DNA of 64,000 bases from a bacterium (GCA_037481695.1 JBBFLE010000007.1:62001-126000), one strand, 5' to 3'; positions 45,585 through 55,376 are shown, counted from the first letter of the stretch. Made by a program: numbers and translations. Notes: a model not told the origin generated them from the letters alone.

Positions 45585-47081
45585 ATGAAAGTTCTTTTGG
45601 TCTATCCCAGGTATCCAGACACCTTCTGGAGCTTCCGTTATGCCCTTAAATTCATCTCCCGCAAGGCGGCCTTTCCTCCCTTGGGTCTCATCACAGTGGC
45701 CTCCTTGATGCCTGAGACCTGGGAGAAGAAATTGGTGGATCTCAATGTGAGGAAGCTCAAAGAAGAGGATTTGGATGGGGTGGATTACGTTTTCCTCAGT
45801 GCCATGCTGGTGCAGCAGCAAAGCGTCAGAGAGGTGGTGGATTTGTGCCATTCCAAGGGCGTGCCCGTGGTGGCCGGAGGGCCCCTTTTCATGGTTTCCC
45901 AGGAGGGCGAGTTCTCGGACGTGGATCACCTGGTGCTGGGGGAGGCAGAGGTGACCTTTCCCATGTTCCTGAAGGATCTGGAGGCCGGCAAGCTCAAGAA
46001 GGTGTACAGCTCCCATGAGAGACCTGATCTGAGCATTACTCCGCTTCCCTCCTGGGATTTGATCTCTTTCAAGGACTATGCCACCATGCCCGTGCAATAT
46101 TCCCGTGGCTGCCCCTTCAACTGCGACTTCTGTGACATAATAATCATGAACGGCCGGATTCCACGCACCAAAAGCGACGATCAGATGCTCAAGGAACTGG
46201 AGGCCCTGTACCAAAGGGGCTGGCGGGGAGCGGTCTTCATAGTTGACGATAACTTCATCGGACACAAAAACAAGGTCAAGCAGCTACTTCCCAAGGTGAT
46301 AGAGTGGAACCGCAAGAGGAGATATCCATTCAATTTCATAACAGAGGCCTCTCTGAATCTGGCAGATGATGAAGAGCTGCTTCGCCTGATGGCCCAGGCC
46401 AATTTTTCCCAGGTCTTCCTGGGTTTGGAAACCCCCAATGAAAATAGCCTGAACGAGTGCAACAAGCTGCAGAACACCCAGAGGGATCTTGTAGGATCGG
46501 TCAAGAGGATTCAGCGCGCCGGGATCGAGGTGTTGGGTGGGTTCATAGTGGGGTTTGACAGCGATCCCCCCAACATCTTTGAACAACAGATCCAGTTCAT
46601 TCACAGGATCGGAGTGGTGACAGCCATGGTGGGGGTGCTGCAGGCAGTGCCAGGCACTAAACTCTACCAGAAGCTCAAGGAGCAAGGTAGGCTCCTGATG
46701 AATCCATCAGGCAACCATACTGACGGGAAGCTGAACTTTATTCCCAAGATGGACACCAAGGCGCTCTTGGAAGGCTACAGGAGAATCATAGACACCATTT
46801 ATTCTCCTCGAAACTATTATGAGAGGGTGCTGACCTTTCTCAAGGAGTACAAGCCTTGTTCCAAAGGAAGAAGGATTCACCTGCGGGATCTCAAGGCCTT
46901 CATTAAATCCCTTTTCGTGCTTGGTCTGCTGGAAGAGGAAAGGCGTTACTACTGGAGGCTTCTCACCAAGGCTTTCCTGAAATACAGAAAGGCCTTTCCC
47001 GAGGCGGTGGCAGCCACCATTTACGGATATCACTTCCGCAAGGTACTGAGAGCCCAGGCAGCCCAGGAGCCAAGAACCTGA
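45585..47081 (+). CDS. B12-binding-domain radical SAM protein
   Basis: A 498-residue enzyme. An N-terminal cobalamin-binding-like domain (VLLVYPRYPDTFWSF to GGPLFMVSQEGEF) is followed by a radical SAM core with the cluster motif SRGCPFNCDFCDI (CxxxCxxC) and a C-terminal DUF4070-like domain of about 150 residues. Relatives include methyltransferases and hopanoid-modifying enzymes, but the substrate cannot be told. The N-terminal domain seems to lack the DxHxxG histidine, so tight base-off B12 binding is uncertain. CAGGAG precedes the ATG. Apparently monocistronic. Confidence 0.87.
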   Translation: MKVLLVYPRYPDTFWSFRYALKFISRKAAFPPLGLITVASLMPETWEKKLVDLNVRKLKEEDLDGVDYVFLSAMLVQQQSVREVVDLCHSKGVPVVAGGPLFMVSQEGEFSDVDHLVLGEAEVTFPMFLKDLEAGKLKKVYSSHERPDLSITPLPSWDLISFKDYATMPVQYSRGCPFNCDFCDIIIMNGRIPRTKSDDQMLKELEALYQRGWRGAVFIVDDNFIGHKNKVKQLLPKVIEWNRKRRYPFNFITEASLNLADDEELLRLMAQANFSQVFLGLETPNENSLNECNKLQNTQRDLVGSVKRIQRAGIEVLGGFIVGFDSDPPNIFEQQIQFIHRIGVVTAMVGVLQAVPGTKLYQKLKEQGRLLMNPSGNHTDGKLNFIPKMDTKALLEGYRRIIDTIYSPRNYYERVLTFLKEYKPCSKGRRIHLRDLKAFIKSLFVLGLLEEERRYYWRLLTKAFLKYRKAFPEAVAATIYGYHFRKVLRAQAAQEPRT

Positions 47082-47124
47082 GAAGAGCCTAGTGCAGAAA
47101 CAATTGATGCTCTCTTAAGCAATA

Positions 47125-49218
47125 TTGGACAGGGGGCAGGAGTTGAATTTTTTTTTGTTGTCCAGGCCGTCCCGGGTGAAGTGGCAAGCTGCGAATCTCT
47201 GGACAGGCCTTGTGATGCTTTGGCTTGTAATCCTTGTTGTCTTGCCTGAGAGGGAGGTCCTGGGGGCAGATATGGCCTCAGGAGGAGTCGGACCCTCCAA
47301 GTGGAGCACTCACAAGAGCGGCAATACTTGGTGGCTTCTGACCCCAGAGGGAAAACGTTTTTTTTCCATTGGGGTCAACGTTGTCACAGGTGGTTCTGAT
47401 GAGCGCCATTTCAGGGGCAGGATTTGGTACAGTTGGGCCGGTTTTTACCCCAGTTTCGAAATGTGGCTTCTGGGAACCAGGGTGAGGCTAAGGGAGTGGG
47501 GTTTCAATACCGCAGGAGGCTGGTCTTTGCATCCCCAAGAGCTCAGGCTTCCCACCACCATCGAGTTGGACCTGGGGAGGCTGGCCAGATTCCACTGGTT
47601 CGATCCCTTTGATCCAGGCACACAGGAGCGAATAAGGAAAATGGCCCGGGAGCTGGTGGCTCCGTACAAGGGGAATCCTTATCGCATAGGATACTTCTCG
47701 GACAACGAGGTGGGCTGGTGGAACGGACCTCTTTTTGTTTACTACATACAGAAGCCCGCTTCCAACAAGACCAAGAGGAAACTGGTGGAACTGCTCAAGG
47801 AACATTACCAAGGAAACTGGAGCCTGTTCCTAAAGGATTTCCAGGTTCCTGTGGGAGTGGATTCCTTCGAGGATCTGGCCAGAACAGGAGGCACGGATGT
47901 GCTCATGCGGCCGGGTGGAAACGGGATTCAGGTGGTAAGGCGCTGGAGCGGGATCATCTCTTCCCTTTACTACCAGTTGGTCTGGGAGGCATTGAAAGAA
48001 GCTGATCCGGAAGCCTTGGTCCTGGGAGATAGGCTGCCCATCTATTATGATCCTCAAGCGGTGAGGGCAATGGTTCCCCATGTGGATGTCATCTCGGTCA
48101 ATTATAACGTGGACAGTCCGGATGGTTGGCTGGCTCCCTACTTTTTTGATGGGCTTGCGGATCTGGCCCCCTCCCGGCCTATCCTGATTTCCGAATGGTT
48201 CTTTGCTTCCAAGGAAAACCGAACTGGGAATCGCAATCTGGGCCATCTCATGACCGTTGAGACCCAAAAGCAAAGGGCAATCGGAGCCAGAGAGGCTGCC
48301 AAGGCCTTTGCCAGCCTGCCACAGGTGGTGGGAATCCACTGGTTCCAGTATTGGGATCACCCCAAGGGTGGACGTCTGGACGGGGAAGATTACAACTTCG
48401 GTCTCGTGGATATTGATGACAGGCCTTATGAGGAGCTGGTGGAAGAGTTCAGGAAGGTGAACCCTTCCTTGGAGAAGATCCACGCCTGCTCCGGATTCCG
48501 CCAAAGGACTCGTCCTGATTCGGGAACCATAAGAATTCCCATGGCCCGGATCAATGTACGGGACAAACACCTGGGGGACTGGCCCAAGCCAGAGGCCTTG
48601 CTGCCCAAGCTCAAGGCTTCTTTTCCCGAAATACCCTTCGGAGAGTTTTACATGGCCTGGGACCACCAGGCCCTTTACCTGGCCATGATAGCCATGGATT
48701 ATCAGGACCCAGAGCTGCTTGCCTTCGAGGGGGAATTCCCGCCGGGGGAAGCCTTCAGGGTGTATTGGGGTCTCAAAGTAGGGGCCTCAGCGCGCAGATT
48801 CCAGATACTCGTGGTGCCGCCTCCCCGGGAAGAGGACTTGGGTGGGGACACTTACCGCATGAATGTAAAGTTTTGCAGGTGGGATGAGAGCCAGGAGTGT
48901 TCTTGGGTGCCGGGGGCTGTGGCTACTTATTTTGGATCCGACCAGCCCAGGATAGTGGTGGAGCTTTCCCTACCCTGGGAGGCGCTGGGCCAGAACGGAC
49001 CGCCCAGTGGCCAGGCTTTAAGTACAGAGCTGGCTGTTAGCGGTTTTTACCGAGCAAGATGGATGTCTTTGAGCGGACTTGGCCCCGAGCAGGCAATGGA
49101 GAACCCGGATGCATGGACAAAGGTGGAACTGATACGTTATGGTGAAAAAGGAAAGGCACCATTGCAGGTCTCGGCTGGAGAGGTCATTCCAAGACATGTT
49201 AAGGCTTTGACCCCTTAG
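47125..49218 (+). CDS. secreted glycoside hydrolase, GH-A clan, beta-agarase-like
   Basis: About 697 residues; the true start is unclear (TTG 47125, or GTG 47176 giving a tidier signal peptide). A hydrophobic segment (LVMLWLVILVVLPEREVLGA) suggests export. The TIM-barrel part has GYFSDNEVGWW (acid/base E195 in the 47125 numbering) and PILISEWFFAS (nucleophile E357), the spacing and sequence style of clan GH-A enzymes such as GH50 agarases. From about residue 440 comes a beta-rich C-terminal domain resembling a carbohydrate-binding or DOMON-like module. A glycan target cannot be named. No sugar transporter is adjacent. Confidence 0.72.
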   Translation: MDRGQELNFFLLSRPSRVKWQAANLWTGLVMLWLVILVVLPEREVLGADMASGGVGPSKWSTHKSGNTWWLLTPEGKRFFSIGVNVVTGGSDERHFRGRIWYSWAGFYPSFEMWLLGTRVRLREWGFNTAGGWSLHPQELRLPTTIELDLGRLARFHWFDPFDPGTQERIRKMARELVAPYKGNPYRIGYFSDNEVGWWNGPLFVYYIQKPASNKTKRKLVELLKEHYQGNWSLFLKDFQVPVGVDSFEDLARTGGTDVLMRPGGNGIQVVRRWSGIISSLYYQLVWEALKEADPEALVLGDRLPIYYDPQAVRAMVPHVDVISVNYNVDSPDGWLAPYFFDGLADLAPSRPILISEWFFASKENRTGNRNLGHLMTVETQKQRAIGAREAAKAFASLPQVVGIHWFQYWDHPKGGRLDGEDYNFGLVDIDDRPYEELVEEFRKVNPSLEKIHACSGFRQRTRPDSGTIRIPMARINVRDKHLGDWPKPEALLPKLKASFPEIPFGEFYMAWDHQALYLAMIAMDYQDPELLAFEGEFPPGEAFRVYWGLKVGASARRFQILVVPPPREEDLGGDTYRMNVKFCRWDESQECSWVPGAVATYFGSDQPRIVVELSLPWEALGQNGPPSGQALSTELAVSGFYRARWMSLSGLGPEQAMENPDAWTKVELIRYGEKGKAPLQVSAGEVIPRHVKALTP

Positions 49219-49343
49219 CTCCTTTGAGTTCCTGGGTCGATGGGCTCAGGGCCTTGGGTGGCGTGCATAAAAGGTCCTATGGAACATGCTCTCATCATTT
49301 ACTCTGGTGGGTGGTGGGAGCCAGAATCAGAGAGGAGAGAGAC

Positions 49344-49847
49344 ATGGAGGCCATCTCAGAAGCCATGATGGAGGAGACCTGGATGGAGATGGGCGGGCTT
49401 GAGCCCGAAGAGGCACAGGGCCAGGTCCAGGAAGTCTGGAAAAGACAGCCTGAACTCATGCAATTTCTGATGGAGCTGACCGAGGACATCAGCCAGGAAG
49501 CCTCTGAGCTGGCGTTCTATATCTTCTTCGTGGTGGTGCGAGTGTTTGAAAAAGCTTACGGAGAAGAGCTTCATGAGGTGATGGCAGAACAGATAGTGGA
49601 GAGCTTCGAGGCCAACCAGGATCTCATAGAGAGGCTGGCAGGGCTCAATGAGCCGATCCTGGAAAAGATTTGGGAAACGACTCTCTTGCAACAGCCTTAT
49701 GTGCTGAAATATGTAGTGGAGGCTTTAATGGAGGCCTCTCAAAGCCAGGAGGATCCCGTAGAGCTCTCGGAGCAGGAGTTTGGGTATCTGTTTTTGGTCT
49801 TGAAAACAATAATAGATGCCCTCCACAAGGCCTCGGCCGGCAAGTAA
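49344..49847 (+). CDS. hypothetical helical acidic protein
   Basis: A 167-residue, strongly acidic, nearly all-helical protein with no membrane segment that is long enough to span and no motif known to me. AGAGGAGAG precedes ATG 49344. It stands alone between the glycoside hydrolase and the endonuclease IV gene. Confidence 0.6.
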   Translation: MEAISEAMMEETWMEMGGLEPEEAQGQVQEVWKRQPELMQFLMELTEDISQEASELAFYIFFVVVRVFEKAYGEELHEVMAEQIVESFEANQDLIERLAGLNEPILEKIWETTLLQQPYVLKYVVEALMEASQSQEDPVELSEQEFGYLFLVLKTIIDALHKASAGK

Positions 49848-49897
49848 GAAAAGCTTAATCTTGATTTTTAACCAAGGAAGTGGAGCTTTGATCCAGT

Positions 49898-49924
49898 GGG
49901 CCCAGGTTCCTCCAGGGCCCTTTT
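49898..49924 (+). terminator. intrinsic terminator
   Basis: GGGCCC (49898-49903) and GGGCCC (49915-49920) form a GC-rich stem over an 11-base loop, followed by TTTTC. A second hairpin (TTTTCATG/CATGAAAA) follows directly. Confidence 0.5.
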
Positions 49925-50030
49925 CATGTTTGCTCATGAAAAGCCTTTTCACGGGTCAAGGAGAAAAAGCCTGCTACTGGGTCTGTTTCTAAAATCTGGG
50001 TCTGGGCATAAAGGGCTTTTGGGGTATTCA

Positions 50031-50882
50031 ATGGCTTTACTAGGTGCACATGTGTCCATATCAGGTGGGCTTTCCAAGGCTTTCCAGCGCCTGGAGAGGC
50101 TAAATGGAAAGGCCATGCAGATATTCCTTTTCAATCAGAGGCAATGGAGTTTGCCTGCTCTCTCAGAGAAAAGCCTGGAGGATTTTAGACAGGCATGGGA
50201 AAAAGCGGGTCATATACCGGTGGCTGTCCATGACAGGTATCTGGTGAACCTGGCCTCCTGGGAGCAGGGCCTCTGGAGGAGGTCCATCAAGGCCCTGGTC
50301 TTGGAAATCCAGATGGCCCAGGCCCTGGGGATTGAGTTTCTGGTAGCCCATCCGGGATTCCACGTGGGCAAAGGTGTGGAGGCCGGTCTGAGGAGGTTCG
50401 TGAAGGGCCTGGATGCGGCCCTGGAGGAGGCTGATCCAGGCCAGGTACAGGTGCTCATAGAGACAACATCTGGACAGGGAAGCTCCCTCGGCTCTACTTT
50501 CGAGGAAATAGCCTGGATACTGGCCAGATCCAGATATGGGTCCAGGCTGGGTGTCTGCTTCGATACCTGCCACGTGTTCGCCTCGGGGTGGGATCTCAGA
50601 GATGAGGAGAGCTATGCTGCCACCATGGAGGCCTTCCAAGGCACGGTGGGCCTTGAGCGCATAGCCTGGTTCCATTTGAATGACTCGGCAGCCCCCCTGG
50701 GCTCAAGGCTTGACAGGCATGCCCACATAGGTCTTGGGCACATAGGGCTCGAAGGCTTCAGGGCCTTGCTTGGAGATGCCAGGTTCCGGAATCATCCCAT
50801 GGTGATTGAGACCCCCAAGGGCAAAGACCTCCAGGAGGACCAGATGAACCTGACCACACTGCGCTCTTTTCTCAGCGCATGA
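50031..50882 (+). CDS. nfo: deoxyribonuclease IV (AP endonuclease, Nfo family)
   Basis: A 283-residue TIM-barrel endonuclease that cuts the backbone 5' of abasic sites in base-excision repair, using three zinc ions. Metal ligands and signatures are visible: AHPGFHVG, IETTSGQGSSLG, CFDTCHVFASGWD, FHLNDS, DRHAHIGLGHIG and the final IETP. Start ATG 50031 begins with the family-typical LLGAHVSISGGL; an upstream open frame is only read-through. It converges on the TRAP genes, overlapping the dctM stop by 11 bases. Confidence 0.93.
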   Translation: MALLGAHVSISGGLSKAFQRLERLNGKAMQIFLFNQRQWSLPALSEKSLEDFRQAWEKAGHIPVAVHDRYLVNLASWEQGLWRRSIKALVLEIQMAQALGIEFLVAHPGFHVGKGVEAGLRRFVKGLDAALEEADPGQVQVLIETTSGQGSSLGSTFEEIAWILARSRYGSRLGVCFDTCHVFASGWDLRDEESYAATMEAFQGTVGLERIAWFHLNDSAAPLGSRLDRHAHIGLGHIGLEGFRALLGDARFRNHPMVIETPKGKDLQEDQMNLTTLRSFLSA

Positions 50883-52173
50883 ACGCCCCTGGCAGAAAAA
50901 GGGCTATTTGCGGAAAAGCGAAAAGCAGTGCAGCGCAGACCAGCAGGCTCAACAGAAAAGGCAGAACTCCGCTATAGATAACAGAAAAGGGAGCCTTGGT
51001 TATGGCCTTTACCACAAACACATTTATGGCCACAGGAGGAATAACCACCCCTATCATGACGGTTATGGCTATGATCATTCCAAACCATATGGGATCGTAG
51101 CCCAGCTTAACTATGACAGGATAAAATATGGGTGTGGCCAGGACCATGAAGGCCAGATCGTCTATGAATGACCCCCCCAGTAGATAAATAACTCCTATGA
51201 GCACCATGATGAGATTGGGATGAAGGGGCAGAGTCACTATCCAGTCTGCCGCGTACATGGGGATCCTGGTGACAGCCAGAAAATGGCCCAGGATGGTGGA
51301 GCCGGCTATCAACACCAGAACCATGCAGGCGGTCCTCAAGGATTCGGTAACGGATTTCATGAAACCCCTGAAACCCATGTCTTTGCGGCTCACGGCGTAA
51401 AGGAGAACCGCAAATGATCCCACACTGCCGGCCTCGGTGGGGGTGAAAAAGCCCTTCATCAAACCGCCTATGACCAGAAGAAAAATGCCTACTATCCAAG
51501 CCACCTCAGGAATGGCTCTGGCTCTCTGCCCCCAGGTGGAGCGTTCTCCGGGAGGCCCTAACCTTGGGTTGATCCTGCACCAGCCAAAGATTATCAGCAG
51601 GAAAAAAAAGGCCACCAAGAGTCCCGGCAGGATCCCTGCCAAGAAAAGCTTGCCTATGGACTGCTCGGTTATGATGCCAAAGACTATCAGGGTCACACTG
51701 GGCGGGATCAGTATGCCCAGCGTGCCCACCGTGGCCACTATGCCCGTGGAGAGTTTTCTATCGTAGTTGTACCTGTCCATCTCAGGCACTGCCACGCTGG
51801 CAAATGTGGCGGCAGTGGCAGGCGAGGAACCGCAGATGGCCTTAAATACCGTGGCTCCCACCACGGTGGCCATGGCAAGACCCCCAGGGATGTGTCCCAC
51901 GAACCTGTACGCGGCCTCATAGAGTCTCTTGGCTATGCCTGCATTGAAGGCTATCTGCCCCATGAGGACAAAAAGAGGGATCACAGTAAAACCATAGGAG
52001 GAAAAAACATCGAAAACATCTTTGGCCAATAAATTCAGGGCTGCCCCTGTGGACCTTATGCAGGCAAAGCCGATCACCCCTACCAGGGCCATGGCAAAGC
52101 CAAGTTCTATGCCTGTCAGGAAAAGCATTAGCACGGCGACCAGGCCCAAGACGCCTATGGTCACATCACTCAT
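50872..52173 (-). CDS. dctM: TRAP transporter large permease subunit (DctM)
   Basis: A 433-residue membrane protein with about 12 hydrophobic segments, forming the sodium-coupled transport channel. Typical stretches include LFVLMGQIAFNAGIAKRLYE, AICGSSPATAATFASVAVPEM and IPPSVTLIVFGIITEQSIGKL. It overlaps dctQ by 8 bases, and the order P-Q-M is the usual one. Confidence 0.93.
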   Translation of the reverse strand: MSDVTIGVLGLVAVLMLFLTGIELGFAMALVGVIGFACIRSTGAALNLLAKDVFDVFSSYGFTVIPLFVLMGQIAFNAGIAKRLYEAAYRFVGHIPGGLAMATVVGATVFKAICGSSPATAATFASVAVPEMDRYNYDRKLSTGIVATVGTLGILIPPSVTLIVFGIITEQSIGKLFLAGILPGLLVAFFFLLIIFGWCRINPRLGPPGERSTWGQRARAIPEVAWIVGIFLLVIGGLMKGFFTPTEAGSVGSFAVLLYAVSRKDMGFRGFMKSVTESLRTACMVLVLIAGSTILGHFLAVTRIPMYAADWIVTLPLHPNLIMVLIGVIYLLGGSFIDDLAFMVLATPIFYPVIVKLGYDPIWFGMIIAITVMIGVVIPPVAINVFVVKAITKAPFSVIYSGVLPFLLSLLVCAALLFAFPQIALFLPGAFMR

Positions 52174-52648
52174 ATTTCCCCCCGAAAATGCTCACAACGT
52201 GACAGACCAAGACCAGACACTGGAGAAAACAGACCACCCCCAAGCCGTAAGCCACTGGGTAAAAGGGAAGCTGGAGGGTTGCAGAAACCTCCCCTGTGCG
52301 CTGGTAGTCCATGGCTATACGGATGAGGTTCCAGCCCAGGGCTGCGAAAAGGGCTATGGAAAGGACCCTGGTGAGAAGGTTCATGAGATTTCTTGCGGCC
52401 CTGGGCAGCTTCTCCAGGAAGAAGTCCACATAGATCTGGGCACGGTCCCAGGAGGTCAAGGGCACTGCGAAGCCTATGACCACTGCTCCGGCAAAACCTA
52501 CCAGCTCGTACGTGCCTACTATGGGTTTTCTGAAAAAACGAAGAATCACATCCAGGACCGTGAGAAACATGATGAAGCTGAGGCTCACTCCAGCCAACAG
52601 GTTGGTGAAACGACTCAGATCTCGGACTGTCTTGGCGAATCCTCCCAC
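52166..52648 (-). CDS. dctQ: TRAP transporter small permease subunit (DctQ)
   Basis: A 160-residue protein with four membrane helices (FTNLLAGVSLSFIMFLTVLD; YELVGFAGAVVIGFAVPL; LSIALFAALGWNLI; VAYGLGVVCFLQCLVLVCHV), needed with DctM for uptake. GTG start with GGAG 7 bases upstream. It lies 87 bases after the binding-protein gene. Confidence 0.9.
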   Translation of the reverse strand: MGGFAKTVRDLSRFTNLLAGVSLSFIMFLTVLDVILRFFRKPIVGTYELVGFAGAVVIGFAVPLTSWDRAQIYVDFFLEKLPRAARNLMNLLTRVLSIALFAALGWNLIRIAMDYQRTGEVSATLQLPFYPVAYGLGVVCFLQCLVLVCHVVSIFGGKYE

Positions 52649-52735
52649 GACACCTCTCCGATTTGTTTTGTTCGCATGGAGTTCCTTGGGTGCGGGGCCC
52701 CTTTCTGCCGAGGGGAAAGGAGCCCCGGGTGCATC

Positions 52736-53755
52736 TTACTGGAGCTTCTTGAGCTCCTCCAGGCAGAACTTCAAGGCTTCCTCTCCTGGGAGTCCCTTTT
52801 CTTTCATGGACTTGACGTAGTCATCGAAGACTGACCTGACTGCCTTGACCCACTTATCATCCTCCTCCTTGGAGAGCTGGATCACCTGGTTGCCCAGCTT
52901 CTTGGTGAACTCCATGCCAGATTTATCTATCTCATCCCAGCTCCTGCCTGTCTTTTCTATCCATTCCTCATTGACCTGCTCGATGGTCTTCTGGATGTCT
53001 GGTGGCAGGGAGTTCCACCTATCCTTGTTCATGACCACAAAAAAAGCGATGGTATAGGCAGAGCCGTAATTGAGAGTCGTAGATTTTATGACCTCACCCA
53101 GTTTCCACCCCTCCAAGGCCTCCACAGGACACATGACGCCCTCTGCTATACCCTTTTGCAAGGCGTCATAGGTCTCGGGCATGGGCATGGCCACAGGGGT
53201 GGCCCCTAGGGCTGCCACTATCTTGGCCACCGTACCGGTGGAGCGGATCTTCATGCCCTTTAGATCCTCCAGCTTGGATACCGGTTTCTTGGTGTGGAGA
53301 ATGCCAGGGCCGTGGGCGTGCAAGTACATGACCTTTGTGTCGTCGAACTCCTTGGGCTTGAACTTCTTGTAATAGGCGTTGACCAGCTTGGTGGCAGCCA
53401 GGCCGGTTTTGTAACCCAAGGGCAGGTCTATTACCTCTGTGAGGGGAAAACGACCCCTGGTGTAAGACACCACAGACATGCCTATGTCAGAAAGCCCCTT
53501 GACCACTCCGTCATAACACTTGTCAGCAGGGGTCAAGGTGCCGCCTGGAAACATGGTGATCTTGACTCTTCCATTGGTTCTCTTGTTGATCTCTTCAGCC
53601 CACTGGGTGGCCAAGACGGTGTTCTTGTGGGGGGCGGGAAAGAAGATGGAGTATGTGAGTTCGATGGGCTTGGCTTGGGCCCAGAGATCTGCCGGTTGCA
53701 CCAAGACCCAGGAGAACATGGCACAAAGAACCGCAAGGAGCACATTCTTTTTCAT
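52736..53755 (-). CDS. dctP: TRAP transporter substrate-binding protein (DctP)
   Basis: A 339-residue periplasmic protein with a signal peptide (KKNVLLAVLCAMFSWVLVQP, then AQA). The DctP fold is shown by THILFPAP-like LTYSIFFPAPHKN, KMFPGGTLTP, and GMKIRSTGTVAKIVAALG with the arginine that clamps the ligand carboxylate. Ligand unknown; acids are typical, and the CoA-ligase operon nearby makes an aromatic or branched acid plausible. ATG 53755 follows AGGAGG at 6 bases; a start 15 bases earlier overlaps that site. Confidence 0.9.
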   Translation of the reverse strand: MKKNVLLAVLCAMFSWVLVQPADLWAQAKPIELTYSIFFPAPHKNTVLATQWAEEINKRTNGRVKITMFPGGTLTPADKCYDGVVKGLSDIGMSVVSYTRGRFPLTEVIDLPLGYKTGLAATKLVNAYYKKFKPKEFDDTKVMYLHAHGPGILHTKKPVSKLEDLKGMKIRSTGTVAKIVAALGATPVAMPMPETYDALQKGIAEGVMCPVEALEGWKLGEVIKSTTLNYGSAYTIAFFVVMNKDRWNSLPPDIQKTIEQVNEEWIEKTGRSWDEIDKSGMEFTKKLGNQVIQLSKEEDDKWVKAVRSVFDDYVKSMKEKGLPGEEALKFCLEELKKLQ

Positions 53756-53770
53756 GGATCCCCTCCTCAT

Positions 53771-54084
53771 CTAGGATGGAAAATTCTTCCTTGATCCGAG
53801 CACTCCTCACTACAGCCGACCTGGATCTCCACATCACCTCCCTTCCCAGAAAAGAAAAATGCTTTCCCCACTCCGATGAAATGAGAGCAAAAGCGGGTTC
53901 AATCTGCGTATTCAGCTCCTGCAATTCGGGGAAACGTCCTACCATGTATATCAGGCTTTGATCCCTGTCAAGACACTTAGAGGCCATGGCCTGCGTGAAC
54001 ATAAGCATGGCACACTACAATGGGTGCTGGCAGATGTTTTGGAATCCCATGCATGTCACTGTAGCAATGGCATCCAGGAATTCC
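53771..54084. other. 314-base gap upstream of the TRAP operon
   Basis: It lies between the end of the IclR gene and the TRAP operon, both on the minus strand. I found no convincing promoter, operator or hairpin; the palindrome found at 58953 is not repeated here. Confidence 0.4.
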
Positions 54085-54912
54085 TCATGGGGGCGCACAA
54101 TAGCCCATGGCCCTTGAGATCTCTCGGGAGGCCTCGAGAAGTTCCTCCACTGCCCTTTGGCGGCCCTCCTCTTTGAGTTGAAACTCCAAGAAGGCAGCCC
54201 CCAGGGCTGCCACCACTGCCCCTGAGAAGTCCCTCAGGGGCACCCCTATGCCCACGACCCCCTCTATGACTTCTGAGCTTTCCAGGTAGTAACCAACACG
54301 GCGAGTCTCTTCCAATCTTCTCATCAGCTCTTTCATGTCCGTCACAGTGGCAGGCGTGAGGCTTTGGGGGGGATAGGCCTGCAGGAGCCGCCTCCTTTCC
54401 GTTTCTTCCATGAAGGCCAAAAGCACCATTCCGAGCATGCCGTAATGGGGAGGTCTCTTGAGCCCCATGTAAGAGGAGACCCGGACAAGGCTGTTGGATT
54501 CCCTCTTGTCAATATAAAGGAGGTGGTCCTCTCGGATTATGCCCAAAAGCAGAGTTGCTCTGAGTTCCTGGGAAAGCCTGTCCAACTGTGAGGCAGCGGC
54601 CTTTCTAATGGAGAGGGACTCGTAGACCATACCTCCCAGTTCCAAAAGCTTCAGGCCCAGGCAGTATGAGTTGCTTGCTGAATCAAAAGAGACAACTCCT
54701 CCTCTCTCCAGGGTCTTCAGAATGCGAAAGGCCGTGGGCTTGGGATAACCAGTTGCCTTTGCTATTTGTTCCAGGCTAAGCCTCTCCATGCCCGGAGCGT
54801 AAAGCTCCAGGATCCGAAGGGCCTTTTCAATGACCTTCACCGTGGGAGTTTGCTGCCTCGCTAGGTGCACTGGCGCCTTCTGGCTGGTCTTTTTCATTGG
54901 GGTGGCCCGCAT
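54085..54912 (-). CDS. IclR-family transcriptional regulator
   Basis: A 275-residue regulator. A winged helix-turn-helix (VIEKALRILELY, LSLEQIAKATGYPKPTAFRI) is followed by the IclR effector domain (LLGIIREDHLLYIDKRES to GVVGIGVPLRDFSGAVVAAL). IclR proteins bind small aromatic or short-chain acids and act on nearby palindromes. It is the last gene of the minus-strand operon that starts at 58940, 20 bases after the ferredoxin gene, so it probably controls its own operon, perhaps through the palindrome at 58953-58973. ATG 54897 is an alternative start. Confidence 0.9.
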   Translation of the reverse strand: MRATPMKKTSQKAPVHLARQQTPTVKVIEKALRILELYAPGMERLSLEQIAKATGYPKPTAFRILKTLERGGVVSFDSASNSYCLGLKLLELGGMVYESLSIRKAAASQLDRLSQELRATLLLGIIREDHLLYIDKRESNSLVRVSSYMGLKRPPHYGMLGMVLLAFMEETERRRLLQAYPPQSLTPATVTDMKELMRRLEETRRVGYYLESSEVIEGVVGIGVPLRDFSGAVVAALGAAFLEFQLKEEGRQRAVEELLEASREISRAMGYCAPP

Positions 54913-54932
54913 CTTTTACAACAATCCAGTGC

Positions 54933-55373
54933 TCAGATCCATGGCCTGGCAAACATCTCCTCCAGCCCCTTGAACTCTATGCAGCGAGAGGGGCAAACCG
55001 TTGCGCAGGCAGGCTTCTGACCGCCCAGCACCCTCTGGTGCAAACACATGTCGCATTTGACTGCCACGCCCTTTTCCAGGTCAAAACCCACGGCATCAAA
55101 AGGACAGGCCTCCATGCAGGCCTTGCAGCCTATGCACTTCTTGGGTTCCAAGAGCACAACCCCTTTGTCCCTGAAGATGGCCTGGGTTGGGCATGCCTCC
55201 AGGCATGGGGGGGTCACACAATGTCTGCAGTAAACAGGCTGGAATCTGGGGATCTTCTCCAAGATCCTTATGAGGTCAGCCCCTGGGGGCAGATCGTGCT
55301 CTTGCTTGCAGGCCACCTCGCAGGCATGACAGCCCATACATTGCTTGCTGTGGATACGCAGGCCGAAATCCAT
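54933..55373 (-). CDS. 4Fe-4S ferredoxin-type electron-transfer subunit
   Basis: A 146-residue protein with four cysteine groups: CMGCHACEVACK, CRHCVTPPCLEACP, CIGCKACMEACP, and CDMC with CATVCP. This is the pattern of the electron-transfer subunits (DmsB/PhsB/HycB kind) that serve molybdopterin enzymes and hold up to four [4Fe-4S] clusters. It starts 3 bases after the molybdopterin subunit, with its ribosome site inside that gene's last codons. No membrane anchor gene follows, so the complex is probably soluble. Confidence 0.93.
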   Translation of the reverse strand: MDFGLRIHSKQCMGCHACEVACKQEHDLPPGADLIRILEKIPRFQPVYCRHCVTPPCLEACPTQAIFRDKGVVLLEPKKCIGCKACMEACPFDAVGFDLEKGVAVKCDMCLHQRVLGGQKPACATVCPSRCIEFKGLEEMFARPWI

Positions 55374-55376
55374 GAT

